64,000 nucleotides of DNA from Bugulina stolonifera (Eukaryota > Bryozoa > Gymnolaemata > Cheilostomatida > Bugulidae): contig OW285192.1 of NCBI GenBank assembly GCA_935421135.1, forward strand, positions 12,665,501 through 12,729,500, given 5' to 3'. Below, in pieces: positions 23,178 to 34,607 of this stretch; within the stretch, counting starts at the first letter, position 1, and each line of letters opens with the position of its first letter. The notes beneath the pieces are model-generated. The model was not told the origin of the DNA and did no database searches. It was given only the letters and a program-made list of their open reading frames with translations. Made by a program: the position numbers and the translations under genes.

Positions 23178-26100
23178 ATGACCACAGCAGCTAGGCCCAC
23201 ATTTGAGCCAGCTAGAGGTGGGTCAGGGAAGGGAGAGACTGATCTATCTGCTCTCTCTAAACAATACAGTAGTCGCGATCTCCCTGGTCACACTAAATTA
23301 AAATACAGGTGGGTTGATATACTGAACTTGAATTAGTTTAGCCTGCATCATTTTAGCTTAGTCGTTTTGTTTTATATTATGTCAAACGCGAATAAATATT
23401 TCAGTGATAGGTTGGCTTCATTTCTGTAAGGGTTGTATTGTTGCTGAATAGTTTAAAACTTGGACTGTATGTAATTTGAGTTCTAAATGATGGTCTAATA
23501 GGTTCTTAGACAAACTCAATACCAACAGTAATTCTCTAAAAGTTTTTTGACAATTCACTTATTGAAGAAGTGCCTAATTTTTATAATTATGGTTTACAAG
23601 GCAAGATGGTCAGGGAAGCAGCAATGATCTGAAGAACAGAGACTTTAGACGTGACCTAGATGACAGGGAGAGGGCCGCTAGAGAGAAGAGAACAGACAGA
23701 GATTACAGCTCATCGACTTCTTCTAAACGACCGAGAGTTGAACATGCTGCCTCCTCACACCTAGATGATGATGACCCAATAGACCAGGTAAACTAGACAG
23801 CTTATTAAATGACGTGTTTATGGGACTCAGATCGAATCCTACTACATTGTAGTCTCTGGAACATCACATTCCAGGTTGGAACCCCTGGACCTTCACATAT
23901 ATACATGTAGGCATACATATGCGTGGTGTATAGTTCATTGCATTTACATTTGTCATATTTTCTGCTGTAAGGATGATGGCAGTGACTCTGATAGCTCGGA
24001 TGAAGATGATGATACTGCAGAACTCATGGCTGAACTGGCCAGAATTAAAAAGGAAAGACAACAGGAAGCCCAGGAAAAGGTACAGTACTCAAAAACTCCC
24101 CATCCTAGATTTATTGTAGTTTGTACAATCTCTGCCAAAGTTTTTTTTTCAAATTGCAATGATAATAGATTCCAGAAGCTGCTTAGGCTTATATATTGTG
24201 CAATGCGGAGCATCACAGCAAGCTGCTTAGGCTTATATATTGTGCAACGCGGAGCATCACAGCAAAATTGTGCTTTCAGCTTTAGGAACCTTGTAGCGTA
24301 CATGTACTGGATGACTAGATGACTGGTGCTGGGAAGCTTGGTGGTCAAATCATATAGGCTACAATAATGCCTTTAATAGCTACAGCAATAACCTAGTTTT
24401 GACTTTCCTACCTGCAGTCGATAACGATAATTGCATCGTTGTTCAAGTGTTCATTCGCTATATAAATTGTGTTTATGCGTCGGTCTCCGATCAGCAAAAT
24501 AGTTTTCCTGACAGCATACAGGTACATATATATATATGTACAGTTTATGATTAGAAATTCTGTTTTCTGTGGTAATAGTGGATTTATTTTAGTTGATATT
24601 TGAATATGATACTTGTGGCATTTCTTGTTATGATTTTATTCACTGAACTTTGTTCCTCTTCGTTCATTGTTACCAGTGCTGCTAGGTGTGGATGCTTTCT
24701 CTATCCTTATGCTTATATTGTTTGTAGAAGCCATTGTGTTAGCGCCATCAATTGTAATGGCCGTGTCTGCCTGACCGATTATAGACATTGCTTTACTATC
24801 TTTTTTGGTAGTCACTGTCTTATTATCGTATTCTCCAGCTTCTGTCTTATTGTCATGCTCTGTAACCACTGTTGTTGCTCGACGTCCTGTGGCCAATGTA
24901 CTAGTCTCATACTCGAAGCCCATTGTGGTGGTATTTTCATTTGCTGTAGCCACTGTGTTCGTATCATATTCCACATCCACTACTGTTTCATTGTTTTTTG
25001 TAGCTTCTGTTTTGGTATCGTGTTCCATGGCCACAGCGGTTGCCTCATATCCCATGGCCACTGTAGCCAAGTCATTCCTCGTAGCTATCGTCGTGGCGTC
25101 ATGTCCAGTGACGTAATGTTTGTAGTCACTGGCTCTGGTTTCACTTTGTTCCATCAGTGCTTCAACTAGCAACCTGTTGCTGTTATCTATTGGTCTTTTC
25201 ATAGGAGAGCCTATCTTGGACTCTCCGTATGGGCTGGATGTCTTCAACTGTAAATATTACAGTAGTATGTACATTTATTTTAACCTGTAGAGTGTAACAA
25301 TGATCACATTCACGGTAAGCTTTGTGGATTTTTCTGTAGTAATTCGAATTGGCGCTATCATAGTATATGTTATCATGCTAGGCGGTTACTCCATTATTTA
25401 CATAATGTTTACTCACTTTCATAATGCCTTTGCTGACTTTATTGCCATCGTGTTTCTTCAGCTTCACCTCATCCGCTTCTTCTTTCTTGATTTTGGCCGT
25501 GTAAAACCTTGCCATAGTGACCATAACACAAGCCACGCTGGTTAGAGAGCATACCATAACTAGTATCACTATACCACTCTTTTTGCTCTCCCCTTCAACT
25601 TCTGTCACTGCTAATAGACACGGGGAGAATTATTTAGAATTGTGTTATGTTGTTTTCTTTGTTTCTGAGTAGCCCAGCTACGTAGGGCAGGTTGGTTTAG
25701 CTCTAGCATGGTGTATGCCATTCAGCTGCTGCTTTACTTAGGTTGCGTTATATTAAATGGTCTATACTCTATCATAATTTTTAGCTCACCTGGGCTGTCA
25801 ATGGCGCGGAGACCACCTTGATAGCTGCCGATCTCACCTACATACACAGTATAATTTATGACTGCCAGCGATATTGGTTGATATAGTTTACAGTCTTTGA
25901 CTGATCCATCTAAGTAGCCTTCACCACTACACAAGGAATAGCTCTTTCCACTGAAATACAAATTGTTGTATCACCCCATTCCTTGTGCTACATGTAGCTA
26001 GCAGGTTCATTATATCATGACAAGCGATTAGGCTATCAAAAAATAGCTGTTTATTTGAAAGTTTTGTCAGAATATGTTCAGCTCATACAAGCTCACTCAA

Positions 26101-28296
26101 ATTATTGTGGAAGATGAGCTGTATCAACTCCCTGTTATGAACACAGGCTAGGAAGATTTGTGAGAGGTGTTAAAACTACTCATCAACGTGATCATCTCCG
26201 ACAACTTTATAGAGGTGTAGCTAAGATACTAACACTCTCGTTTGTTCAAAATATTTAGCACTTCGGCACTGCTGTTGAATATTGGAAGCTCATATTATAG
26301 TTTGTACTTATTGGGCTAGTACTAAATTGCTATGACGTTGTGAGAGAATTGGGTTGAATTTATATAATAATAGTTACCTGTTCAAGTCTAGACCTCTCAA
26401 TCTGTGTGCCCCGTATTCTGCTGTCAAATAAAGGTTTGAAAAGAGATGAATTATCACCCTCGGTTCATTGAATGTAGCTTCTGTCAGATTCCCTTCAACA
26501 GTTTCCACTCCTGCTATAGCTTTACCTGATATCAACTCTGCGTTTGTTATACCCTCATTTATGGCAACTATTCCAGCATCGGTAGTGCCAAGGAATGCTG
26601 TCATTAGTAGTGGTGACACTATTATACTATTGATGTTCTCTTCTCCCTGGTAGGAGATTCGTTGTACTATAAGTGTTTCGGTATTAATATGGTGAACTCT
26701 GTTGGTATCAACTGCATATAACATCTTTGTTCTTTTATCGAACAGAAGCGCACCAGGAGAAAGGAGTTTGTTATTAAGTGTACTAGCACCAGATTGGATG
26801 TTTACCTCACTCGCTTGTTCTGTACACCTGCCAACATATTCGCTTACCATTCCAGTTGAGCGATCAATTTTTCTCAAGCAAAAGTTGAATTTATCACTGA
26901 CAACTATTACGGAGTCGTTTATTTGTGCCAGTGATGTGACAGTTCTGAATCTGGCAAGATGGCGAATACCCTCATTATATCCGGGTTTACCAGGGTCTCC
27001 AGCGTAAGCCCCTGCTGTTTTGTTGTTTCTTACATCTATTGTACTGACGCCGTTGTCCAAGCAGATCAGTAGAACGTTATTGTTTGTCAGGTCCTGCTCC
27101 AGATGGAAGAAACGACTTTCGTTACGAGTCGTATACACAGTTCGCATTGTTCCATATTGGAACAATGTTGGAAAATTGAGATTTCCACGTGCAGTCTGCA
27201 CATACTCTTTGTAAATACCTTCCGTGGCCCTAAAATCGTTAAGATTAGTGAATTAGGTAGAGTAGCGACCTCACAAGCAGCTTACTTGTAATGAAAGATA
27301 TTAAATTCACTCTTATTTCTAAAGCCATTATGGTGTACCAATAGATATAGGGAGTTATCTACCCTACATAAGTTAGAGTGCACAAATAGGTATTGGGAAT
27401 TATCTTACCTAACTAATAAAAGGCCTACGATGTAGACCAGCATGATCGTCTAAATCTTGTCTCTGTGTTTATTAGTAGTTAGAAATAGTCAAATCGTGTA
27501 ATGCGCACGGCATCCTCTGTATCTTTGTTAAATATTCTACAAATATAACACAGCCATGATGACACAGTGTATATAATATCATAATTATCTGTTTACATTC
27601 ATTTAGGAAATGGAGAAGAAACGGGAAGATGAGCGAATACGAACTGAAAACATACTTCGAGGAAATCCCTTGCTAAACAGTACAAATGGTGAACCCTCGG
27701 AGTTCAAGGTCAAAAGAAGGTAGGACGGCGGTGCAATGACTTGTTCAAAAGTGTCTATCTGGAGTTGTCATCTCCTTTGTTTCTGATTTACATAAACATA
27801 ACGATTCTAACGTATCATATTATGAGGCCTTTGACACAAATTGATAAGTTTATTGCTATTGGCTGTTTATTGTTACCCTCAATTTGTCATGTTTACACCA
27901 ATGTCAAGTGAAATTGTCTGTAATATTGGTAACACCCCAACCCAATGGCCTTCACTACAAACAGAGATTTTAGTCTATGCAGGTTCAGACTTCAACTGCA
28001 CCACCCTGCTGTTATTGACTGGATTGTTTTGGAAGAGTAGCTGTCATAAACATAATACTGTTTAGTGTATATACATGTACGAGTATATGGTAGCTGCCAA
28101 TGACATATTGTGCTTCTGATTTCGGTTTGTCTCTACTCATAGCCTCATTTCCTCATTGTGCAATTTCAGATGGGATGATGACGTTGTGTTTAAGAATTGT
28201 GCCAAGATGGAAGACGACAAGAAGAAAGTTGAGTTTATAAATGACACTCTAAGGTCAGAGTTTCATAGAAAGTTTATGTCAAAGTATATTAAATAG
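23178..28296 (+). CDS. CWC15: CWC15 spliceosome-associated protein (221 aa)
   Basis: Exons 23178-23308, 23601-23787, 23972-24079, 27607-27719 and 28170-28296; 666 bases in frame. CWC15 joins the spliceosome with the Prp19/CDC5L group and is present in activated and catalytic complexes. Signatures: the N-terminus [15 protein letters not shown] and [16 protein letters not shown]; the basic stretch [18 protein letters not shown]; the acidic run [14 protein letters not shown]; the coiled segment [22 protein letters not shown]; and the C-terminal block [18 protein letters not shown] with [18 protein letters not shown], nearly identical to human. Human CWC15 is 229 aa. Intron 4 (24080-27606) is 3.5 kb against 90-450 bp for the others and contains a whole gene on the other strand. 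Confidence 0.96.
24178..24265. repeat. 44-bp tandem duplication
   Basis: Two copies starting at 24178 and 24222 (GCTGCTTAGGCTTATATATT...), differing at one T/C position; inside CWC15 intron 4, beyond the 3' end of the nested gene. Confidence 0.9.
24636..27443 (-). CDS. Nested gene: predicted type I membrane protein with NHL-like propeller and Thr-rich repeat tail (617 aa)
   Basis: Exons (-): 27443-27409, 27229-26378, 25950-25790, 25610-25417, 25247-24636; 1854 bases in frame. Exon 1 plus the start of exon 2 encode a signal peptide ([16 protein letters not shown]). Residues about 20-345 read as NHL-type propeller repeats: [43 protein letters not shown] and [14 protein letters not shown] follow the family pattern of G-x-G-Y-x-[ED]-G, A-x-[FL] and R-[KR]-[IL]-D-x-x-[ST]-G-x-V. 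A transmembrane helix at about 362-383 ([19 protein letters not shown]) is followed by a basic stop-transfer stretch. The tail (415-617) contains degenerate repeats of about 18 residues ([36 protein letters not shown]). Propellers of this type often bind ligands or proteins; the ligand here is unknown. It is transcribed opposite to CWC15 and wholly inside CWC15 intron 4. Confidence 0.8.
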
Positions 28297-30052
28297 ACAT
28301 GCGACCTTGACCCTTCCTGTATATAATATAGTAATAACCGAACAGCATTTAACTTTATACTAGCATCATGACACTACAGAAGATATGAATGTTTTATAAT
28401 TGGGTAATGGACTACATGACTCGTGATAGCAATAGAACATAGTAGCAAATTAATTTTTCTCAATTTTTCTTCAGTTTCGTCAATAATAATTATTGTTTTA
28501 CAAGTGCCGGCTATATGTGTTGTTAGAATGTATGCAATGTTATATCATTGGTCCACTATTGGTGATCAAATATCGGTGTAATAAAGTATGTCAAATGTAG
28601 ATATCTTAGAATTGTCTTCTATATTATTTCTGATGTACAAGGGGATAGAGTTGTTATTGGTCACAAAGATGACTATTTCATTTGTCTTCAAATATAAAAC
28701 CATCAAAATGTTGACATTTAGAGTTCTCATTGGGCCATTTAGTTGGTTGATATTTTCTAGTCTCACCTTTCACTGTCATGGAGGAGCTTTTAGATGTGAG
28801 ATTGACTGAGCCACTGATTTAGTGCCATCAGGAGTGCCTAGCGTTTCAATAGGTTACATTAAGTACAATGTAAATCATAACTTTATGGGTACATGAGGGT
28901 GTTATGACAGTCTTCACTGGTTTCTCTCTGCCTCTTGTGCAATAATCCAGAATGAAGAATCTAACCTTCACAGTATTTTAGGTTTTCGTTTGGTAGCGGA
29001 TAATAATTTAATTATAAATATAAATTAAATATATTCTACTTTACCTTCATCAAACAATCATAGTGAAGTTCAAAGATAGCTGATGCCGTGTAATTCACCT
29101 CCTAGAGACCAATAATGGAATTCTTTGAATCTGTCCAACACTCGACTATCCCACAGTTGGTTCTAGAATCTCAATACAAGTACTGTGTAAGTTAATTTAG
29201 TATATAACTATTGCCATTGTTGGACAGACAACAATACACAATGCTCTCATTATAGTGTTAGAATTGTATGTCATACTACCACTGTTAGATCAAGTAACTC
29301 AAGGATTCTGATGTTGACATGCTTTTGGAGCTTTGTACACAAGTAATGTTTAATTTTAGATCTTAATTTTCAATTTTGTTCCAATTGTAATCGTTTTCAG
29401 TGTACTATTTTTTGTAGATTTGCTACCATTACTACGCAAATGATTGTTTGTAAAATGTGTTTATTTCCATATTTTATGATATATGAAAACTAGCAGCTAT
29501 GATAATATGTATTTATCATTAGTCAGCATACCGATTTTTATTCTAGAAGCATTTCGAATACCATTAACTTACCAAAGACCATGTGTTAGTCAGGACAAAG
29601 AGTGGAATACAGAAGAAGGTGACAAAAAGGCAAGACCTTCATAGGTATGGAGCAAGGTGACCATAGTATGAGTAGCACCCTGTGTGCAGGTGATTCAGGG
29701 CACAGGTCTGCTCTCCAGCAAAGCTTCCCCTTTGCAAGGTTTCTTAGCTGGTGTAGTGGTAATGTCTTGTCTAAACTGTGCTAGGTGATTAGGTGCTGTA
29801 TAAGCAGAATTACAATCACAGTTGTATGCAGAGAAATGTGTTGGGAACTCCATGTCATCATAATTATATAGCCAAAGTGACTATTCTGTGTACCATTCAC
29901 TCAACATGTTTGGTATTGTGTGAATTGGTGAATGTTTAATTCTTAGCAGACACCTTTACAGTGAGGAGTGGGAATCCAAAACAACAGTGGTAGTTATTGG
30001 AGGTACCTATCTACTCTATATAATCTCTATTTCTCTATAACCATATATTACG
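28297..30052. other. CWC15 3' UTR and intergenic region
   Basis: No convincing exons. The last 60 bases carry a TATATAA-like run at about 30016-30022, shortly upstream of the next ATG, a possible core promoter. Confidence 0.45.
28580..28585 (+). terminator. Poly(A) signal AATAAA, CWC15
   Basis: AATAAA about 285 bases after the CWC15 stop codon, followed by T/G-rich DNA. Confidence 0.45.
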
Positions 30053-33000
30053 ATGGCCTCTGGAGGACAGCCCAATCCCAACAACTATATGGGCAATGAT
30101 CTAGTTCTAGTGAAAGTCAAGAAAACTAAGAAAACGAAGCCATCGGTATGTATTTTATGGCTACTAGGGGAATATGCTAATAACATACAGTAATATTACA
30201 CTATATAAATACATGGCCATGTATATTATATAACATGTACCATATTATACCATAATACATGTACATGAATATGACACAAGAGTATATTATACACTACCAT
30301 ATTATACTATGTACATGTACATGTACATGAATATGACACAAGAGTATATTATACACTACCATATTATACTATGTACATGTACATGTACATGAATATGACA
30401 CAAGAGTATATTATACACTACCATATCATACTATGTACATGTATATGACATTGACATAGTTATGTAACTATGCTCGATAAAGTAATTATGTATAATATAG
30501 TGTTCTCTCAGCCCAAGTTCTGGAGCAATTACTACTCACCAATACGCTCAGTACTTTTCAATACCTTGGATGGAAATTTAGCGAAGGTTCCACCGCTAGG
30601 TTTCAGTTCCATAAGACAATAGCAAAGTGTAAATTTGAGGAGACAGTCATATTGTAATATATAGTTTAAATGGCTGTCTCTAGTCGGAGCCGTACTGTAC
30701 TACATTCGGCAGTATTGTTTATTTTAGGTGGATGCTGACCATCAACTACATGTTGCTGGTGAGTCAACTAACTGTCACCTTATAAGGTTCTTGCAGGTTA
30801 AACTATGTATTATTTTAAATGCAACCGGAGTCTACATAATATATGTTCCATAAACAGAACCCAGATTAATGCTATACTGGAACCATGGGTAATTTTATAT
30901 TATTTGAAGGCACTTGTGAATCAAGGCCTCCCTGTTGCATAGTAAGAATTGCTTTATGTAAAGCAATGGTGTTGATCTATGATAAGTTAAAATGTATATG
31001 ATGTCCTTCTTTGGATTACTTTTTAATAGTTTGCATGTTTAGTGCTCCACTTCTTTGGGACTACCCTATTAGCTTCTCTGGGATTACCCCATTGCCTTCT
31101 CATGGATTACCCCATTGCCTTCTTTGGGATTACCCCATTACCTTCTTTGGGATTACCCCATTAGCTTCTCTGGGATTACCCCATTACCTTCTCAGGAATT
31201 ACCCCATTGTCTCCTCAGGGATTACCCCATTGTCTCCTTAGGGATTACCCCATTACCTACTCAGGGATTACCCCATTGCCTCCTCAGGGATTGCCTCATT
31301 ACTTTCTTAGGGATTACCGCTATTGCCATGCTTCATCATTTGCTGCAATCTAGCTTCAAGTTTCTTAGACCAAAACCTAAGATTCTGCAAGCCTCTCACT
31401 AGAAAGTATGTTGTAAGCCAAAGAATCACTGTGGGATCTATATGTTTGATGTGTTATTCCATGAAATTCAAATAGTATGAAATTTCTGTTCTTAGCTGTT
31501 GGCTCCCATGAGCAGTATGTAGATGGCAATGAAGCTTATCACCATGCTACGGTACGTAACATGTAACATGTAGCCCATTTGTTACTAATTCCATTGGGAT
31601 TTATTGTAAACTAATAGTATCGAAAATACGTAAATTTTAGTATGAAACTCTGTAACCACAAATGAAGGTCGGTAAAAAATTTGTTAATGTATATGAATTT
31701 GGATTTATGTGAATATTATGCACATTGTACATGTAAAATAGTAAGTAATCATGAATTTACATGTATGTTTATTCAGTCTTTAAAAGGCACACAATTTCCA
31801 ACCTTGGTGAATTTATCAAAGCAGCACAGAAGTAGCACATGTCTGTATTTCATCCGTTGAAAGAAGTGCGAATCTTTTACATAAACAGAGAGCTGCGTTG
31901 GAGTCGGCAACCACACCATTAGTTGAGATAGAGTATTGATGTATTACACATGATAACTATAATGAGCAAAGCGCATTCATGTGTGGTTTCAATAGGGATT
32001 TGGTGGCGAACAATCTTATCACACAGTTGGTGGACATCCTATGTACCGATACCTGGACAGCAGTCCTTTTGAAGTATCTAGGGCACCTGTACCTGACATA
32101 CCGAAGGTGTCAAGTAGGCAGAACTCCTTCCAGTACAATGGTGAGAGGCCGGATGAGGAGTTCAAACAGAGGTATAGTCAAGTAATTGAAGAGCTAGACA
32201 GCAGAAATTCAGGTAGATAACCAGTTTGTTCCCTTGTGAGCTATCTATTTAGAGTTTGATGTATTTTTTGTAATTATGTATTGTGATGTGGTGGATCTAT
32301 AACAATGAGCTTTTGCAACATAAAAATTATTCTACCCTTGACTCGAGTCAAGACATATTGTATTATTATACACTAAAAAATGCGGCATGTTTCAATTAAA
32401 TCTGATTTTTGGTTTATTTGAATGTTTTCCAGAACAAAATAGTAAAATATCATGAAAAAATAATTTCCTATGCTCTTATTCATCATAGGGATTTACTACA
32501 TTAATACCTCCACTAATTATCTTTCTGAACTGAACATCATTTAAAAGCTAATATTGGATGAAAAATTGTTCTAGAGAACCAAACTCTATTTCTTATACAT
32601 AAAAGTAGGTTAACCTAGCAAAGCTTTTAAAAAGGAAGTTGTCACACCTTGTTAAAAAGACAGAAGGGAGAAGACAACTTCATAATGTGCCTGATCGCCA
32701 GCAAATGCCATGTAGAATTTATAAATTACAATGTTGTGATTTATAAATTCTACATTGTATAAATAACATGTATTCTTCCTATATACTGATCACAGTGCTT
32801 CATTATTTCAGGTGTTGGGCATCAAGAAGATCAAATACCAGGAGGAGGAGCCGGTAAGAGGTCATTGTGAAATTGCTCTAATTTATATAAATTTCATTTG
32901 TTAGTGAAATAAAATAATGTAAGTTTGCAAAGTATTTCTTCTGCCTATATTATTCACTTTGACATTACTTATTGAGTGAGGTTGAATACTCTGACAATCG

Positions 33001-34607
33001 TCAGAAAATTGTTTAATGGGAAAAATGTTTTTCCTGTGTTATCTAACTGTTTGCTTCCTATTCACTCATGGCTCAGTATTAAATTGGAATGAATGAGTAA
33101 TACAGAGACTGCAAGTGTAAGACCATTCTACTAACCAGACTATATCTCTCATTGATATAGCTCTTACTAATCTAACGTCTTTGAAAATTTTATTAATTAG
33201 GTGACACAAAACTGTGAAAGTTGCCCACTTTTGGCTACTTTTAGCTACCACTACTGACCCATCTCAGTGAAGACTTTATCATGATTGTATATATTTATCA
33301 TGAGTGTTGAATAAAGTAGTATCATAATAATTATACAGTTAGTGATAATGTATTTCTACCCTTTTAGCAGCAGTTACTGGAGGATATGCTTTAGAGACTG
33401 GTTCACCATATGGAAGAAGAGATGCCTCTACACAGTATAAACAAAGCGGTTAGTATTGTATATTATAGCTTACACGTTCTCCTGTATACGGGTACATATG
33501 AGTAGTTAGTTGAATGTACAATCACAGTGTGACAACTCCTTGAAAGCATCTTGTTTACCGTATTTCAGTCTGCAGTGTGAAACTGAAAGAGAAAATAACT
33601 CTGAATTTATAATCTATTCAAAACATTGTCCACTCACTAACCGCTCTCTGCACCCGATTGTCTCAACTGTAATTGTATTGAAGAATAGAATTGATAACCA
33701 AAGTTTCCCTCTTAATTTTCCATAAAACAGACCTATAACACTGACCACTGGTCACCTACATAATATACTGTAGCTTGTGTGGACTGAACTGGACATTGGT
33801 TACATGGTTTGATTATTCTATTACAGATCTGAGGGCACAGACGTACTACTTTCTAGGTGGACTATCGTTTTTCTGCTGCCCAGTCTTTTCTCTCATTTCC
33901 ATCATGGCTTCCTGTAAGTACGAGGTATTGGTATAATCACATGAAATAAGTATCGTCTCCTCATTCGTGTGTTATGTCTGTCTATGTGCTGACTGCTGAC
34001 CATATTATTCTATTCCTATTATTTATGTTGATGCTCATATCGTATGCTTGACCAGCTTTTTTAGTTCACTGAATATTATTCAAGATCAATGCCGTTTCAT
34101 TTTTTGACTATTTTACTATCAACTTCCAATCACTTATGCTGTGGATTTTCTGGTCCATGGATGTGCATTGATATCATATATTTCTTACACAAAATAGTAT
34201 ACGCTCCAAATGAGTTTTCCTTGTTTGTACTGTTATTATAGGCTATATTATAATGCAGCTACATTATTGGTATTGTCTTTTAGTACGAGTGTCAAGTTTA
34301 AGAAGATCGAAAGATAATGATGCAGCTCGAATATACTCGTCAGTGTCTGTGGGATTTGGTGGTGCTGCCGTATTTATAGGCATGGTCGTTTATATTGTAT
34401 TAATATTTGGTAAGCTGTGTTATATCTCTGCTCTAGTTATTACAAACCAGCCATCAATGTTAATCTATCAGGAGTTATCTCTACTTGGTGCCATCAATGG
34501 GTACACTGTCCACACGTATGTTTTTATCACTCGGTGTGATTGCTTCATTGTGTTTGTTTGTAGTAATGTTAAGATCAAATATCTCAATATTGTGGGAGGT
34601 CCTCTAG
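30053..34607 (+). CDS. CD225/dispanin-type (IFITM-like) membrane protein (257 aa)
   Basis: Exons 30053-30145, 30728-30758, 31496-31551, 31996-32212, 32812-32853, 33371-33448, 33827-33913, 34284-34409 and 34564-34607; 774 bases in frame. Residues 1 to about 172 are polar and Gly/Pro-rich, with a Lys-rich start (KVKKTKKTK) and no signal peptide. Residues about 178-245 form a CD225/dispanin domain: a first hydrophobic segment with the juxtaposed cysteines (LGGLSFFCCPVFSLISIMAS), a basic loop with the family pattern of S-x-R-V, basic residues, D and A-A (RVSSLRRSKDNDAARIYSS), and a second segment (GGAAVFIGMVVYIVLIF). Family members are small membrane proteins of plasma, endosomal or synaptic membranes; some vertebrate ones restrict viruses, others modulate receptors or membrane fusion. 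The soluble N-terminal part is not assignable. Exons 5-8 all have phase 1-1. The last exon encodes only MLRSNISILWEVL before TAG, so the 3' end is the least sure part. Confidence 0.75.
30241..30440. repeat. 62-bp tandem repeat, three copies
   Basis: The core GAATATGACACAAGAGTATA recurs at 30267, 30329 and 30391, separated by GTACATGTACATGTACATG tracts. Lies in intron 1 of the CD225-type gene. Confidence 0.9.
31055..31325. repeat. 23-bp minisatellite, about 11 units
   Basis: Units of the type TTCTTTGGGATTACCCCATT plus ACC, with variants (TCAGGGATTACCCCATTGCC). The 23-bp period shifts frame each unit, so open frames repeat as a 23-residue motif over three units; the apparent ORFs at 31011-31402 come from this. 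Lies in intron 2 of the CD225-type gene. Confidence 0.93.
32635..32681. repeat. Short inverted repeat with GAAGTTGTC arms
   Basis: GAAGTTGTC at 32635-32643 faces GACAACTTC at 32673-32681 across 29 bases, in an intron of the CD225-type gene. The arm motif recurs elsewhere in the window. Confidence 0.7.
32712..32753. repeat. Short inverted repeat, GTAGAATTTATAAAT arms
   Basis: GTAGAATTTATAAAT and its reverse complement ATTTATAAATTCTAC enclose a loop of about 12 bases (TACAATGTTGTG); intronic. Arms read directly, end coordinates approximate. Confidence 0.7.

Noticed and set aside
24600..25169. 189-codon plus-strand ORF, cysteine/valine-rich
   Set aside because: Shadow of the last exon of the nested minus-strand gene, which has matching splice phase and a sensible protein.
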